Source: a virus
Reading direction: 5' to 3' (one strand)
Length of the DNA: 50,426 nucleotides
IMG/VR virus record: IMGVR_UViG_3300030101_004733
Coordinates: 1 to 50,426 of that record
This document shows positions 39,255 to 48,527 of this stretch, one piece after another. The notes under the pieces were generated by a model that worked only from the letters and a program-made list of their open reading frames with translations, had not been told where the DNA came from and ran no database searches. The position numbers and the translations under genes are program-made. Every line of letters starts with the position of its first letter. Position 1 is the stretch's first letter.

Positions 39255-41080
39255 TATCTTCTACCATCAGGTTGTATATCAAAACGTTGCGTGCCTAATC
39301 TCCAAGCTGTTCCTGTAGTATTGGAAACAACATTAACAGTAAATTCTCTGCCTCTACCTCTTAAACTAACAAACTCTGTAGCATCAGTAAAAGTAGCAGT
39401 TTTTGTAACACTTGTGGTATTGTTTGGATAATATTTGAATTCTAGGTTCATGTTTAATGTTCCTGCTTGATTTTGTACATCAGGAATAAGTTTTTGTACC
39501 ATAAGAATATCATTACCCTCACCTATTTCTACAGAACCTGATTTAACAAAAGCAGTCATAGCTGCTCCATCTGCATCATTACCTGTTTCATGTAAAAACA
39601 TTTGAGTTGCACCGTCTGTTAAACCAGAAATTGTTTCATTATTAGCTGTAGTCGTCGGTAAGTAGTCTGAGGCAACTGGATTATCATATACTTCTCTATC
39701 AATCCAAGTCGTTCTATCTAAAGTTCCCGTCCACCAAGTTTGTTCCAAATAGTTGTAAGCGACTATAGCATTAATTGTGTCTGATCCTGTTCTAGGATAG
39801 AACCACATGATTTCATTAAACTCACCATTATGCCCAGCAAAAGCATTTTCTGCTCCAGTCACATTTATATTATCAAAAATAAATTGTTCGACAGTACAAG
39901 GTAGCTTTTTGACAGTACCATCAAATAAATAGAAAGAATCTTGCGACATCCAATAGCTTACGCCATTGATATCTACACCTGCATGACTACCAATAATCCC
40001 ACAGTTCTGACCAAGTTGTCTTAAACCAAAAGTAAAAGGAGGACCAATGAATTGCATAGAGTGTAAAGAAGTGTCTGTCCAAACAAGTATCTGACCTCTT
40101 GATCGCTCTGCGGCTACGATACGTGATCCGTCAGCAATTCTTAAAGAACCTGCTGTGTTTTCTGCTGTTGGTTGATAAGTTGTAATATCTTCTTGACTAG
40201 AAAATCTTATAAGCAAGTCGTCCTGAGAACCTGTTGTGCCAATCGTATTCTCCGTGCCCATAAAAAGAAGATGTCTGTCGGGAGTAGAAACTAAACTTAA
40301 TCTTGAAGCTGTAGGTGCACCAGATATTGCGGTTGCTCTTGTGGCCACTCCTGCTGAGGTATCCCATTGAAAAGCCCCACCATTCAAAACAGTAGCGATT
40401 AAATCTTCACCAAAATTATCTAATGACCACTGTCTTGCCTCTAACGTTACATTAGATGTAGACCTCGGTGTACCCCATGTAGATACATTCCATGCACCTG
40501 TACCCCAACCAAAAGCTGAAGTAGATACTTCAGGACCTATTGATATTTGATACTTCGCATTACCACTACCTCCTCCACTCGCAGTTGATCCTGAAGCAGC
40601 AGCAGTTGTTGTGATTATGTAAGCATTATTATTTGCGACAGAAGTTATTTCAAACTCTTTATTCATATCTAAACCATCTATGGCTGAGAATGAATCAAAG
40701 GTGACAAAGTCTCCTGCTTGTGCACCGTGAGCTGTGTCGGTAACCACAACGGAAGTTGATGCACTTGTTGTAAAAGGATTAGTAAGAGCTTGTGTTTCTC
40801 TGATTGGAGTAATGTCGTAGGCTAGACCCTCTTGAATGACATAGAGCTTTCTATCAGTGCCTACAGCATTATATCTTGTGCCATCTAAGGCTACCCAAGC
40901 ATGCATATCACGTGCAACACCGACCAAGGTTGTAGAGATAAATTTCTCCCATCCTTTGATTTTTTGTGGCAGTCCTTGAAAAAAACGTACATTATCGCCA
41001 TCCGTCCACTTGCCTTCGCCTGTGTAGTCGGTGACTTCTTTATTGATTCCAGGTGCGGGTCTAAAATTAACTAAGGGCAT
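39254..41080 (-). CDS. Large tail/virion structural protein (608 aa)
   Basis: It begins MPLVNFRPAPGINKEVTDYT, then WTDGDNVRFFQGLPQKIKGW, a start I recognise from large marine podovirus structural proteins. Repeated short blocks such as HAWVALDGTRYNAVGTDRKL, LISRFS-like segments and DGTVKKLPCTVE suggest a beta-propeller-like body, as in tail nozzle proteins. Serine, threonine and glycine are abundant. It is probably part of the tail tube or nozzle. Confidence 0.65.
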   Translation of the reverse strand: MPLVNFRPAPGINKEVTDYTGEGKWTDGDNVRFFQGLPQKIKGWEKFISTTLVGVARDMHAWVALDGTRYNAVGTDRKLYVIQEGLAYDITPIRETQALTNPFTTSASTSVVVTDTAHGAQAGDFVTFDSFSAIDGLDMNKEFEITSVANNNAYIITTTAAASGSTASGGGSGNAKYQISIGPEVSTSAFGWGTGAWNVSTWGTPRSTSNVTLEARQWSLDNFGEDLIATVLNGGAFQWDTSAGVATRATAISGAPTASRLSLVSTPDRHLLFMGTENTIGTTGSQDDLLIRFSSQEDITTYQPTAENTAGSLRIADGSRIVAAERSRGQILVWTDTSLHSMQFIGPPFTFGLRQLGQNCGIIGSHAGVDINGVSYWMSQDSFYLFDGTVKKLPCTVEQFIFDNINVTGAENAFAGHNGEFNEIMWFYPRTGSDTINAIVAYNYLEQTWWTGTLDRTTWIDREVYDNPVASDYLPTTTANNETISGLTDGATQMFLHETGNDADGAAMTAFVKSGSVEIGEGNDILMVQKLIPDVQNQAGTLNMNLEFKYYPNNTTSVTKTATFTDATEFVSLRGRGREFTVNVVSNTTGTAWRLGTQRFDIQPDGRR

Positions 41081-41108
41081 CGAACCAATATACTATACTT
41101 TCTATAAA

Positions 41109-41687
41109 TTAAAAGTAAGTATACCATCCTGTAATTATATATTTTTCTTTGGTATTACTCACAATTCCTCTGTGAGTATGAGTCCAAATTGTAGGCCAAA
41201 TTATGGTCAATCCTTTTTCAGCTTTTGTTTGTATATTTTGATGTAAAAATTCAGTGCCACCATCTTCTACATCGTTCAAATATGTCATAAAAACAAGGTG
41301 TCTGTGCATAGTCTCTTTATTAAGGCTTTCGCAATGATAGGTTTTATACCCCCCACCTTTAGGATAAAATTGTAAATTATAATTACCAGTAATATTAAAT
41401 ACATCTGTACGCTCAACAGTGGGATAATTCTTTATATAAGTTTCTAAAACTGTTTGAAGATTTTTTCTATATTCTCCTATGACTCCATCAAAATTACCTG
41501 GACTTAAAGATAAATCGACACTCTGTTTAATATTAGAATCAATAATACCTACTTCATCTTTACCAACCCTACCTTCAACAGCATATTTTTTATTGTATTT
41601 AAAATAATCTATTAACTCATCACACAGATCCTCTGATATATATGAACCTAGTATAAAGTTGTTTTTACCGTATTCTTTAATTTTCAT
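41109..41687 (-). CDS. 2OG-Fe(II) oxygenase 2
   Basis: The 192-residue product has YNLQFYPKGGGYKTYHCES (His118-x-Glu120), HRHLVFMTYLNDVEDGGTEF and LTIIWPTIWTHTHRGIVSNT (distal His170 or His172). The HxE variant of the HxD motif and the EGGTEF-like turn are typical of phage and bacterial 2OG oxygenases. Its ATG overlaps the stop of oxygenase-like gene 3. The substrate is unknown. Confidence 0.8.
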   Translation of the reverse strand: MKIKEYGKNNFILGSYISEDLCDELIDYFKYNKKYAVEGRVGKDEVGIIDSNIKQSVDLSLSPGNFDGVIGEYRKNLQTVLETYIKNYPTVERTDVFNITGNYNLQFYPKGGGYKTYHCESLNKETMHRHLVFMTYLNDVEDGGTEFLHQNIQTKAEKGLTIIWPTIWTHTHRGIVSNTKEKYIITGWYTYF

Positions 41688-42196
41688 TTTTTACAAAAAA
41701 TATTAATGGTCATTCTACCGTCTTCTAAATTTTCTCCATAATTAGACAGTGATTTATGTTTAATTTGACCGTTGAAAAATAACCCACAATTTTGAACAAA
41801 TTTAACTGATGATATTTCTTGTTCATCATCAGAATAAAAAGATGTTCCAGAAAATAAATTAGTAGGAGATAAGTAAATTAATATAGTGTCTGTTGGATCT
41901 ATATGAATCCAATCTTTAGTATCATCTTCTTTCAGTCTTAAATGAATATATGCGTCTATAGATTTATAATTTGATAAAACTAAATTAAACTTACTTTCAA
42001 TTAAGTGCATTAATTGTAAATATAAAAAAGGTTCTACCTCAGATAGATTTAAACTTCTTTTACCCGGCCAACTGTCTGTTGTTTCTTGATTATTAAGTTC
42101 AGAATGATCTTCTACTTTAAAAAGAGATATTTTATTTTTACATGAACTGTAAACTTGATCTATATAAGGAATAAAATCATATCTAATATCAATCAT
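41684..42196 (-). CDS. 2OG-Fe(II) oxygenase-like protein 3
   Basis: The 170-residue product shows IHIDPTDTILIYLSP (His98-x-Asp100), GTSFY, GLFFNGQIKHKSLSNYGENL (His147) and GRMTINIF (Arg161). The HxD...H...R order is complete. It resembles the DUF6445-like oxygenases. It overlaps both neighbours (glycosyltransferase and oxygenase 2) by a few bases, forming a modification cassette. Confidence 0.7.
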   Translation of the reverse strand: MIDIRYDFIPYIDQVYSSCKNKISLFKVEDHSELNNQETTDSWPGKRSLNLSEVEPFLYLQLMHLIESKFNLVLSNYKSIDAYIHLRLKEDDTKDWIHIDPTDTILIYLSPTNLFSGTSFYSDDEQEISSVKFVQNCGLFFNGQIKHKSLSNYGENLEDGRMTINIFCKK

Positions 42197-43011
42197 TATT
42201 TTCTTTGTGCAACTAAAGATCCAACATGACCTTTGAATGCACGATTACCAAAGTGAGTCAAAGGCATAGCTAAGTCTGCCCAAATTTCACCACCACACTC
42301 TTGCCATAGTCTAGAAAAGTAATAGTCTTCTGATAGATACCTGATTTGTGGTTGACCCTCTTTTGTTTTAGTTTTGTATGGTCCTACAGCAAACAGATCA
42401 TAACAATTGTCAGACTTGTAAGATCCACCATTTACTATTTGATCAGACTCATACTTACGTTCTGGAAATTTCTTCATCATAGTGCGAAACACTTCTCTTT
42501 TAACCAACATCATACCAGTGGCTGCTTCTTGTACAGGGAAGAAACCTTGTTCACCTTTTAAATTAAGAGGATCATCAAAATTAACATTGTAACCCAAGGC
42601 TCTAGCTTCAATGTCATCAGAAGTAGCCTCTGGATTTTCTTTTAAAATTCCTTTTACTTTTTCTAAATAAATGTGTTTTCTAGGATAAATACCACAAGCT
42701 ACATCCTTGTCAGCGCATAATAGTCTTTCAATATTTTGCCAACTAAATCCTATGTCTGCATCTATAAATAAAAGATGTGTAGCTACGTAGTCTTTTTCAT
42801 CCATCATCATAGAAACAATAGTATTTCTTGCTCTAGTAATTAAACTTTCGTTACCCATTGATTGAAATCTAAGACCAACGCCTTTGGCCATGCTCCATTG
42901 TTGAATCTCTAATAAGCCATGAACTGTTGCTTCAGAAACCATGCCACCATACATAGGCATTCCTAAAAATATTTTAAAATTCTTATCTTTTAATTCTTCT
43001 GGTTTAATCAT
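42196..43011 (-). CDS. Glycosyltransferase, GT-A type
   Basis: The 271-residue product has FLGMPMYGGMVSEATVHGL (nucleotide-binding N-terminus), RARNTIVSMMMDE and HLLFIDADIGFSW with the DxD motif at Asp84-x-Asp86, then CGIYPRKHI and AATGMMLVKREVF. It is typical of small phage glycosyltransferases among tail genes. Likely targets are phage virion proteins or host glycans. It is co-transcribed with two oxygenases. Confidence 0.8.
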   Translation of the reverse strand: MIKPEELKDKNFKIFLGMPMYGGMVSEATVHGLLEIQQWSMAKGVGLRFQSMGNESLITRARNTIVSMMMDEKDYVATHLLFIDADIGFSWQNIERLLCADKDVACGIYPRKHIYLEKVKGILKENPEATSDDIEARALGYNVNFDDPLNLKGEQGFFPVQEAATGMMLVKREVFRTMMKKFPERKYESDQIVNGGSYKSDNCYDLFAVGPYKTKTKEGQPQIRYLSEDYYFSRLWQECGGEIWADLAMPLTHFGNRAFKGHVGSLVAQRK

Positions 43012-43072
43012 TATCTTACCTTCTTATAATATTCTAACTTCTTTTATAATGATTATTGAAAAAATGTCTAGT

Positions 43073-43441
43073 TTAGTAATCAGGATGTGCATCCCACGAT
43101 TGAGTATCTTCATTCCAAACATAAGCCTCTCCGTCCGTAGGATAAGAGACTGGAGCTTCCCATAAACAAGTAGTTTCATTTAGAGTAAAAGATTCGAAGG
43201 GTTTAGGAGGAATAAAAGCATCTTTTGTAGAATCATAAGTATACCCAATACCTGCATAATTTTTTCTTAATGCCTTTGATTGATCCTCACTTGGTGTATT
43301 GCTATTGGGTTGATAGTGAACACCTCCTCTTGTATTATAAGAAGTTTGAACCCAAGTTCCTTCTTGAGTATTTATAAAATCTTGTTCTGCCACTATCACT
43401 TGAGTGACGATATTGCTTTCTATTTTTGCAAAATGAGACAC
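43073..43441 (-). CDS. Tail-fibre-associated marine phage protein (122 aa)
   Basis: Starts MSHFAKIESNIVTQVIVAEQ, a pattern I know from short proteins beside tail fibre genes in marine phages. The centre has GTWVQTSYNTRGGVHYQPNS and the end repeats aromatic turns (LWEAPVSYPTDGEAYVWNED). A fibre-tip or chaperone-like role is inferred. Confidence 0.6.
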   Translation of the reverse strand: MSHFAKIESNIVTQVIVAEQDFINTQEGTWVQTSYNTRGGVHYQPNSNTPSEDQSKALRKNYAGIGYTYDSTKDAFIPPKPFESFTLNETTCLWEAPVSYPTDGEAYVWNEDTQSWDAHPDY

Positions 43442-43450
43442 ATCATACTC

Positions 43451-44443
43451 CTATTGATATTTATACCTAACAATTACTACTCCAGAGCCACCGCCTGCAC
43501 TACCGGGTTGGTTGTTTCTTTGACCACCGCCTCCGCCACCTGTGTTAGATGAGCCTGACTGTGGACCAGAGCCACCACCGCCGCCACGACCGCCGCCACC
43601 TGCACCACCGGCTCCAAATGAAGGGTTGTTGTATGTACCACCACCCCCGCCGCCACCTCTTGTGACTGATGAACCAGTAATACTTGATGAGACTCCGGCA
43701 CCTCCTGCACTATTACCAAAATTATATCCTATTTTGCCTTCTTCACTAGCGCCACCACCGCCGCCACCGGCATATGGTGGTCCACCATAAGCATCACCAC
43801 CATCAAATCCTTGATTCGCTGTTCCAGAACCACCTGTGCGACCATAACCTGCACCACCGCCAGAACCACCAGAACCACCGTTACCACCAGGGTGATGAGA
43901 ACCATAGCCACCACCGTTAGAAGTTATATTAGCAAAAACAGAGTTTGACCCATTATTTCCATTAGTTTGACCACCTACTCCTGCTCCTCCGCCTCCCACT
44001 GTTACGGTGTAACTACCTGCGGGTGCAGCTAAAGCAGATTCAGCAGATGCTCCTCCACCAGAATTTTCGCCTGTCACAGAAGAACGATATCCACCTGCTC
44101 CTCCGCCTCCACCAGTTTCTCCTCCTCCACTTGCTCCACCTGCAACAACTAGATACTCCACACTATTGGATCCTGCAGCGTTACCGGCTTGGTTTACTGT
44201 AAAAGTTCCTGAAGAATTAAAGGTATGAATTTTAAAATCACCACTAGTAGTGGTAGAACCACCAGAAGCTACAAGAAATTGTGCGTTTGATTTTCCTTGA
44301 AGATCGGCCATAGAAATTTCACCTGAGGGAACTCCTGCTAGGGTTCTAACATCTGTAGCCCCCATATTAATTTGAGTTCCAGTAGAAATACCTAATTCTG
44401 TGTTAACGTCATCAAGGCTAATTTGACCTGAGGGTGTAGTCAT
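43451..44443 (-). CDS. Glycine-rich tail fibre / adhesin (330 aa)
   Basis: The N-terminus reads TTPSGQISLDDVNTELGIST, then ADLQGKSNAQF, a short linker found in phage fibres. From about residue 100 the protein is dominated by Gly runs with Ser, Ala, Asn and Tyr. These resemble the polyglycine sandwiches of T4-type gp38 adhesins, and VEYLVVAGGASGGG opens the domain. It ends GVVIVRYKYQ. It is probably the receptor-binding protein. Confidence 0.75.
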   Translation of the reverse strand: MTTPSGQISLDDVNTELGISTGTQINMGATDVRTLAGVPSGEISMADLQGKSNAQFLVASGGSTTTSGDFKIHTFNSSGTFTVNQAGNAAGSNSVEYLVVAGGASGGGETGGGGGAGGYRSSVTGENSGGGASAESALAAPAGSYTVTVGGGGAGVGGQTNGNNGSNSVFANITSNGGGYGSHHPGGNGGSGGSGGGAGYGRTGGSGTANQGFDGGDAYGGPPYAGGGGGGASEEGKIGYNFGNSAGGAGVSSSITGSSVTRGGGGGGGTYNNPSFGAGGAGGGGRGGGGGSGPQSGSSNTGGGGGGQRNNQPGSAGGGSGVVIVRYKYQ

Positions 44444-44446
44444 ACT

Positions 44447-45637
44447 TTATTCTCCCTTCTTGATATTGTTAACCTGAGTTTGTAAGTCCTTTACACATTC
44501 AATTAATAGAGCACATAGACGATCGTATTTTACGGCTTTTACTCCGTCAGGTCTTGTGCCTACGACCTCTGGTAAAACTTTTTCAACATCTTGAGCTATA
44601 ACACCCACATCTGTTTTACGAACATAATAACCATCTTCTCCACCTTTTGCGTCAATATAGTTTTGTTTCCAATCAAAAAGCACACCGTTAAGATTTTGCA
44701 CTTTTTCCATAGGGGAAGATATATTGTGAATATTTTCTTTTAAAGCTACATCAGAAGAATAGAAAGCAGTAACATCTCCAGTCGCTCTTAACTCACCTAG
44801 AACCTCTACACCTGCTGCAAGTGTTTGAAAAACTTTTGTATTATTAGTGAAAAGTTCTACTGAATCATTATGTTTAAAGTTTGCATAAGTTTCTGTACCG
44901 CCTTCATTTTGAAATTTAATAGTAGCTTCACTTCTTATTATAAGGTCGCCACCACCTTGTTCTTTTATAATAGAATCTGTTCCGTCATGAAAAATAATCA
45001 TATCAGCACCATCACCAAATGAGGCTTTGGCATTGTCTGCGAACTCTAAGGCATTGTCTGATTTATCCCATGCTGCATTATAACTAGCACCTGTTAAAGT
45101 TGCATCACCATCAACTGTAAGACCAGTTAATGTTCCTAAACCTGTAACACCTGTGTACGCACCTGAAAGTCTTGCGCTAGCAACTGTGCCAGTTTGAAGT
45201 CCTGTGGCAGCGTCTGTGGATGAAATAATTTCTACATTATAATTTGATGCACCATCACAATACACTGTTGTCTTTGCACCTTGAGTAATAACAACACCGG
45301 CGGCTTGATACCCTGTTGCTGCAATAGTTACAGTTTGAGAACCAGTGGTATTATTAAAAAAGTTATATTCACTCTCAACCGCAGGAATAAATACGACAAT
45401 ATCCCCTGTAAGAGCGCCTGTTAATTCTATTGTTTTATTTGAAGACTCAGCAGTGTCTGATGCATTAGCTGTAGAAAGTGTTATATTTGCTGAACCCGCA
45501 ACTGATTTAGATAGATAACCTGCTGCAAAAGCGTCAACAACCTCTAAATTATTATTAGTATTTGTACCCCATGTATTGGCATTAGCGCCAGTAGCCATGA
45601 GTTCTAGTTTAAGTCTATCTGAAAATGTACTTGCCAT
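44447..45637 (-). CDS. Tail fibre with S74 autoprocessing chaperone domain
   Basis: The 396-residue product has a beta-rich fibre body, then from about residue 295 YSSDVALKENIHNISSPMEK and GVIAQDVEKVLPEVV, the signature of the intramolecular chaperone (Peptidase_S74) domain. The Ser in SSDVALK would be the autocleavage site, with Asp/Lys in the dyad region. The domain trimerises the fibre and is then released. AGGAAGG precedes the ATG. Confidence 0.85.
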   Translation of the reverse strand: MASTFSDRLKLELMATGANANTWGTNTNNNLEVVDAFAAGYLSKSVAGSANITLSTANASDTAESSNKTIELTGALTGDIVVFIPAVESEYNFFNNTTGSQTVTIAATGYQAAGVVITQGAKTTVYCDGASNYNVEIISSTDAATGLQTGTVASARLSGAYTGVTGLGTLTGLTVDGDATLTGASYNAAWDKSDNALEFADNAKASFGDGADMIIFHDGTDSIIKEQGGGDLIIRSEATIKFQNEGGTETYANFKHNDSVELFTNNTKVFQTLAAGVEVLGELRATGDVTAFYSSDVALKENIHNISSPMEKVQNLNGVLFDWKQNYIDAKGGEDGYYVRKTDVGVIAQDVEKVLPEVVGTRPDGVKAVKYDRLCALLIECVKDLQTQVNNIKKGE

Positions 45638-45687
45638 GTTTTTACCTTCCTAAAATATATCTTTTTTTGTTATTCAAGCAACACTTT

Positions 45688-47043
45688 TTATGCTGCATCT
45701 ACCCCTGTCCAAGTATTACTTGCACCTGTTACTACATTTGCCCAAGGTGTTGCAAATGGGTTTCCTGCAACTATTGATAAATCAATACCAGTCACATTAA
45801 CGGTGGCTCCTCCTGTTGTTGATGTCGTTCCCTCAGCAAAAGATAAGGCCACTGTGGAAAGGTTCACAACTACACCAGTTCCTACTTCTATTGTAGGTGT
45901 TCCTAAGGTAGAAGACACATTAACTCCAGTAGGAACAGTATCAGCTACTGTTACAACTGTTGCAGTTCCCGCAGTAGCGGTCATTGTGACTGCACTTGGG
46001 TTTACTTGTGTAAATATATCAATAGTTACTGAACCTATGTTAAAGTCTAATTGATCGGATGGAGCAACTACTGCAACGCTACCTTCACCAGATACAGTAG
46101 CTCCTGAAAGAGCCATACTCATTGTGACTGGAGTAGGATTGACTATAGCTGTAGCTCCAGAAACACTTAATGAACCAGAAACAATTGACATGGTTACCGG
46201 TGTCGGTGTTACAATCACGCCCGTTCCTACTTCTGTTGCTAATGTGCCTAACGTAGTAGACATCGCAACGCTAGTAACTTCTGTAATAAATTCTATATTT
46301 TCATTCCAGGCAAAAGATCCCCATGTAGATCTACCCCAACCTGCGTCTACTGTTCCTGAAGCAGTTTCATCACCTGCAGTGAAAGCCATAGAAAGACTTG
46401 GCAAGACAACTCCTGTACCTTCTTCAATTGCTAATGCTCCAGAAAGTTGCGTTTCGAATGATACACCTGTAAGTGTGAATATTGATTCTTGTGATGCAAC
46501 CGCAGTTCCTAATGCGCTTGTCATCGACAATCCACTAGGTTCTGCTAAAGCATTAGCCTCTACACTTTCAGTTCCTAAAGTAAAAGAAGAAGATAATCCT
46601 GTTACACTTATAGGAGCAGGTGCACCCCAAGATCCATCATTCCATGCTTGTCTTCCCCAACCCTCTAAAGGACTTGTTACAGCAGCAGAACCACCCATTC
46701 CTGAGTGGTAAAAGCAATAATAAAATAGACTAGGAGTTGTTGCTACGACAGAAATCGTAACACTACGTGTTGTGTATGAATTAAAGTTTGATACGTAATC
46801 AGAAGCGGAGACGGTAGAGCCATCTCCCTCGTAAACTACATTTGTATCGTACCTAGTTCCAGAATTATGAGTTCCGTTTGATGTTTCACTTAGTTGTAAA
46901 GGGTGCCCATCATTTGACGCATCATTTTGATTAAAAGTAAATGAATTATTGATGATAAGCGAAACACTCGCTTGTTGTACACCATCAATAAAATACTTAT
47001 TACCACCACCGGTGCTGACTACCGTGACTGTATAAGTGGTCAT
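45688..47043 (-). CDS. Virion protein with N-terminal cupredoxin-like domain (451 aa)
   Basis: Residues 1-125 form a compact beta domain with NDGHPLQLS (His47) and FYYCFYHSGMGG (Cys110, His113, Met116), the ligand order of a type 1 copper site. The remainder consists of tandem Val/Thr/Ser/Gly-rich sandwiches marked by VEVGTGVVV-like units (TPTIEVGTGVVVNLSTVALS), with WGRSTWGSFAW as a linker. It is a fibre or tail protein with a possible metal-binding tip. Confidence 0.65.
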   Translation of the reverse strand: MTTYTVTVVSTGGGNKYFIDGVQQASVSLIINNSFTFNQNDASNDGHPLQLSETSNGTHNSGTRYDTNVVYEGDGSTVSASDYVSNFNSYTTRSVTISVVATTPSLFYYCFYHSGMGGSAAVTSPLEGWGRQAWNDGSWGAPAPISVTGLSSSFTLGTESVEANALAEPSGLSMTSALGTAVASQESIFTLTGVSFETQLSGALAIEEGTGVVLPSLSMAFTAGDETASGTVDAGWGRSTWGSFAWNENIEFITEVTSVAMSTTLGTLATEVGTGVIVTPTPVTMSIVSGSLSVSGATAIVNPTPVTMSMALSGATVSGEGSVAVVAPSDQLDFNIGSVTIDIFTQVNPSAVTMTATAGTATVVTVADTVPTGVNVSSTLGTPTIEVGTGVVVNLSTVALSFAEGTTSTTGGATVNVTGIDLSIVAGNPFATPWANVVTGASNTWTGVDAA

Positions 47044-47052
47044 TTAGACCTC

Positions 47053-47496
47053 CTATGAAAGTCTTAGTATAGCACTTGAAGCATCGTTAGTTGGAAATGC
47101 GATTGTAAATGTACCGTTTGTTGATGTCTTTACACTTCCGAAATCAAGAACTGCAATAGCTGCGTTTGTAGCACTTGAAGATCTATTATAGATCAAAGCT
47201 GCTTGAGCAGATATTGTTGCTGATGTAAAACTTGCGTTTGCAAAATCAACAAATGCTGTTGAAGCTGTTGCGCTAGTTGCTGTTAAGCCGATAGTTGGAC
47301 TTGTTAAAGTAATACCACCTGCTGCATATGTTCCTGATGCGCCTACTTCGTTTGTTGCGGAATAGGCTGTTGTGTTTCCATTTAAAGTTGCAGAGCTTGT
47401 GTATAGAGCGAGATTAATTGTATCATTGTCAATATCATGATCCCCTTCTAATAACTGTTTTTTAAATGAAGCACAGACTGCTTGATTTATTGCCAT
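47053..47496 (-). CDS. Beta-rich structural protein (147 aa)
   Basis: Begins MAINQAVCASFKKQLLEGDH, followed by NLALYTSSATLNGNTTAYSA and Thr/Ser/Ala-rich strands. This matches a small structural protein common in marine tailed phages beside adaptor and fibre genes. It possibly decorates tail or neck. The exact role is unknown. Confidence 0.6.
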   Translation of the reverse strand: MAINQAVCASFKKQLLEGDHDIDNDTINLALYTSSATLNGNTTAYSATNEVGASGTYAAGGITLTSPTIGLTATSATASTAFVDFANASFTSATISAQAALIYNRSSSATNAAIAVLDFGSVKTSTNGTFTIAFPTNDASSAILRLS

Positions 47497-47510
47497 TTTT
47501 AGTTACTCCC

Positions 47511-48197
47511 TTATGGTGTTAGCGATTTCATTGGAATTCGTAACACACCATTTTGATACTCATCCCTACGTTTACGTCCCATTTGCTCTTGTGCAAAATC
47601 TTGCAGAGCTACTTGGTACTTACCTTCGTATAATTGCATATCTTGTGCGTTTTTCAAGTAAGAAAAAGCTTCTGATAAAGTTCCGTATATTAAAACTTCA
47701 GGAGCATTATTTGATAGAAAAGTTGTAGTAGTTGTTGTGCCTGAACCATTTCCTAATCTTTGTGGAGTTTCATCATACCACATCTCTACTGTGTAAGCTG
47801 TGTTTGGAGTAGGCGCTACAACCAAAGTAGTTGCATCCCAATTTCCCCAATACTTTGGCTTTCCTGTAAAATTCGTATCTGTTGTAGATCTTTCAGGAGA
47901 ATATTCATCCATAAAAGTGGCATCTCTTTGTTGAAGCCAAGTTCTAGTTCCATCAGTTTCTACAATTTGTAATCCTCTAGCAAATCTAAAACCACCCTCT
48001 GGACCAGAAACATCCAAAAAAGCATTGTTAGCTTCAAAAGTTGTAGTGGCATATCTTCTTTGATCGTCAGTATCGATTTGTCTAGCAACTTTGTTTTCTA
48101 TATTAGTTATAAAAACATTAACAACTGCATTAGAAAGAACATCACTTGTGACCTCCGTATAGTTTCTTACATTATCTAAAAGTTCAGAATAATTCAT
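47511..48197 (-). CDS. Adaptor / head-tail connection protein (228 aa)
   Basis: The helical N-terminus MNYSELLDNVRNYTEVTSDV, then NIENKVARQIDTDDQRRYAT and SYLKNAQDMQLYEGKYQVAL near the end, matches phage adaptor proteins that bind the portal. A central strand-rich part (KPKYWGNWDATTLVVAPTPN) fits the same class. Its start overlaps the stop of the zinc-ribbon gene by 4 bases. Confidence 0.65.
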   Translation of the reverse strand: MNYSELLDNVRNYTEVTSDVLSNAVVNVFITNIENKVARQIDTDDQRRYATTTFEANNAFLDVSGPEGGFRFARGLQIVETDGTRTWLQQRDATFMDEYSPERSTTDTNFTGKPKYWGNWDATTLVVAPTPNTAYTVEMWYDETPQRLGNGSGTTTTTTFLSNNAPEVLIYGTLSEAFSYLKNAQDMQLYEGKYQVALQDFAQEQMGRKRRDEYQNGVLRIPMKSLTP

Positions 48198-48526
48198 GAT
48201 ATTACCACGGTCACTTTACCAATACTTGAACCGATAATCAATGATCTACTTTCATTAGATGGCTGCATTCCATTCGAAGTAAAAGAACTGTCTCCGGATC
48301 CTCCAACAAAAACAATTACTGGTTCCTCTCTTGCAGGTCTAGCGAAAGGTAAGGCTTGAGCATCTCCTGAATGATATGCTGGATCTAATTGTGGATGTTT
48401 AGGCTCAAAACACTCTGGACAAGTCATTAAACCATTCCATTCTTTTCTTAATTCAAGAAACTTATATTGTTGAGCACATCTATCACAAATTGCTACTGCA
48501 TATTTACCTGTTGCGAAGGTAGCCAT
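48194..48526 (-). CDS. Zinc-ribbon structural-module protein (110 aa)
   Basis: CDRCAQQYKFLELRKEWNG, then CPEC, form a C-x2-C...C-x2-C zinc ribbon (residues about 14-40) at the N-terminus. A Ser/Gly-rich tail follows (VFVGGSGDSSFTSNGMQPSN). It lies between two adaptor-like genes and is probably a connector component; this is inference. Confidence 0.6.
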   Translation of the reverse strand: MATFATGKYAVAICDRCAQQYKFLELRKEWNGLMTCPECFEPKHPQLDPAYHSGDAQALPFARPAREEPVIVFVGGSGDSSFTSNGMQPSNESRSLIIGSSIGKVTVVIS

Positions 48527-48527
48527 T

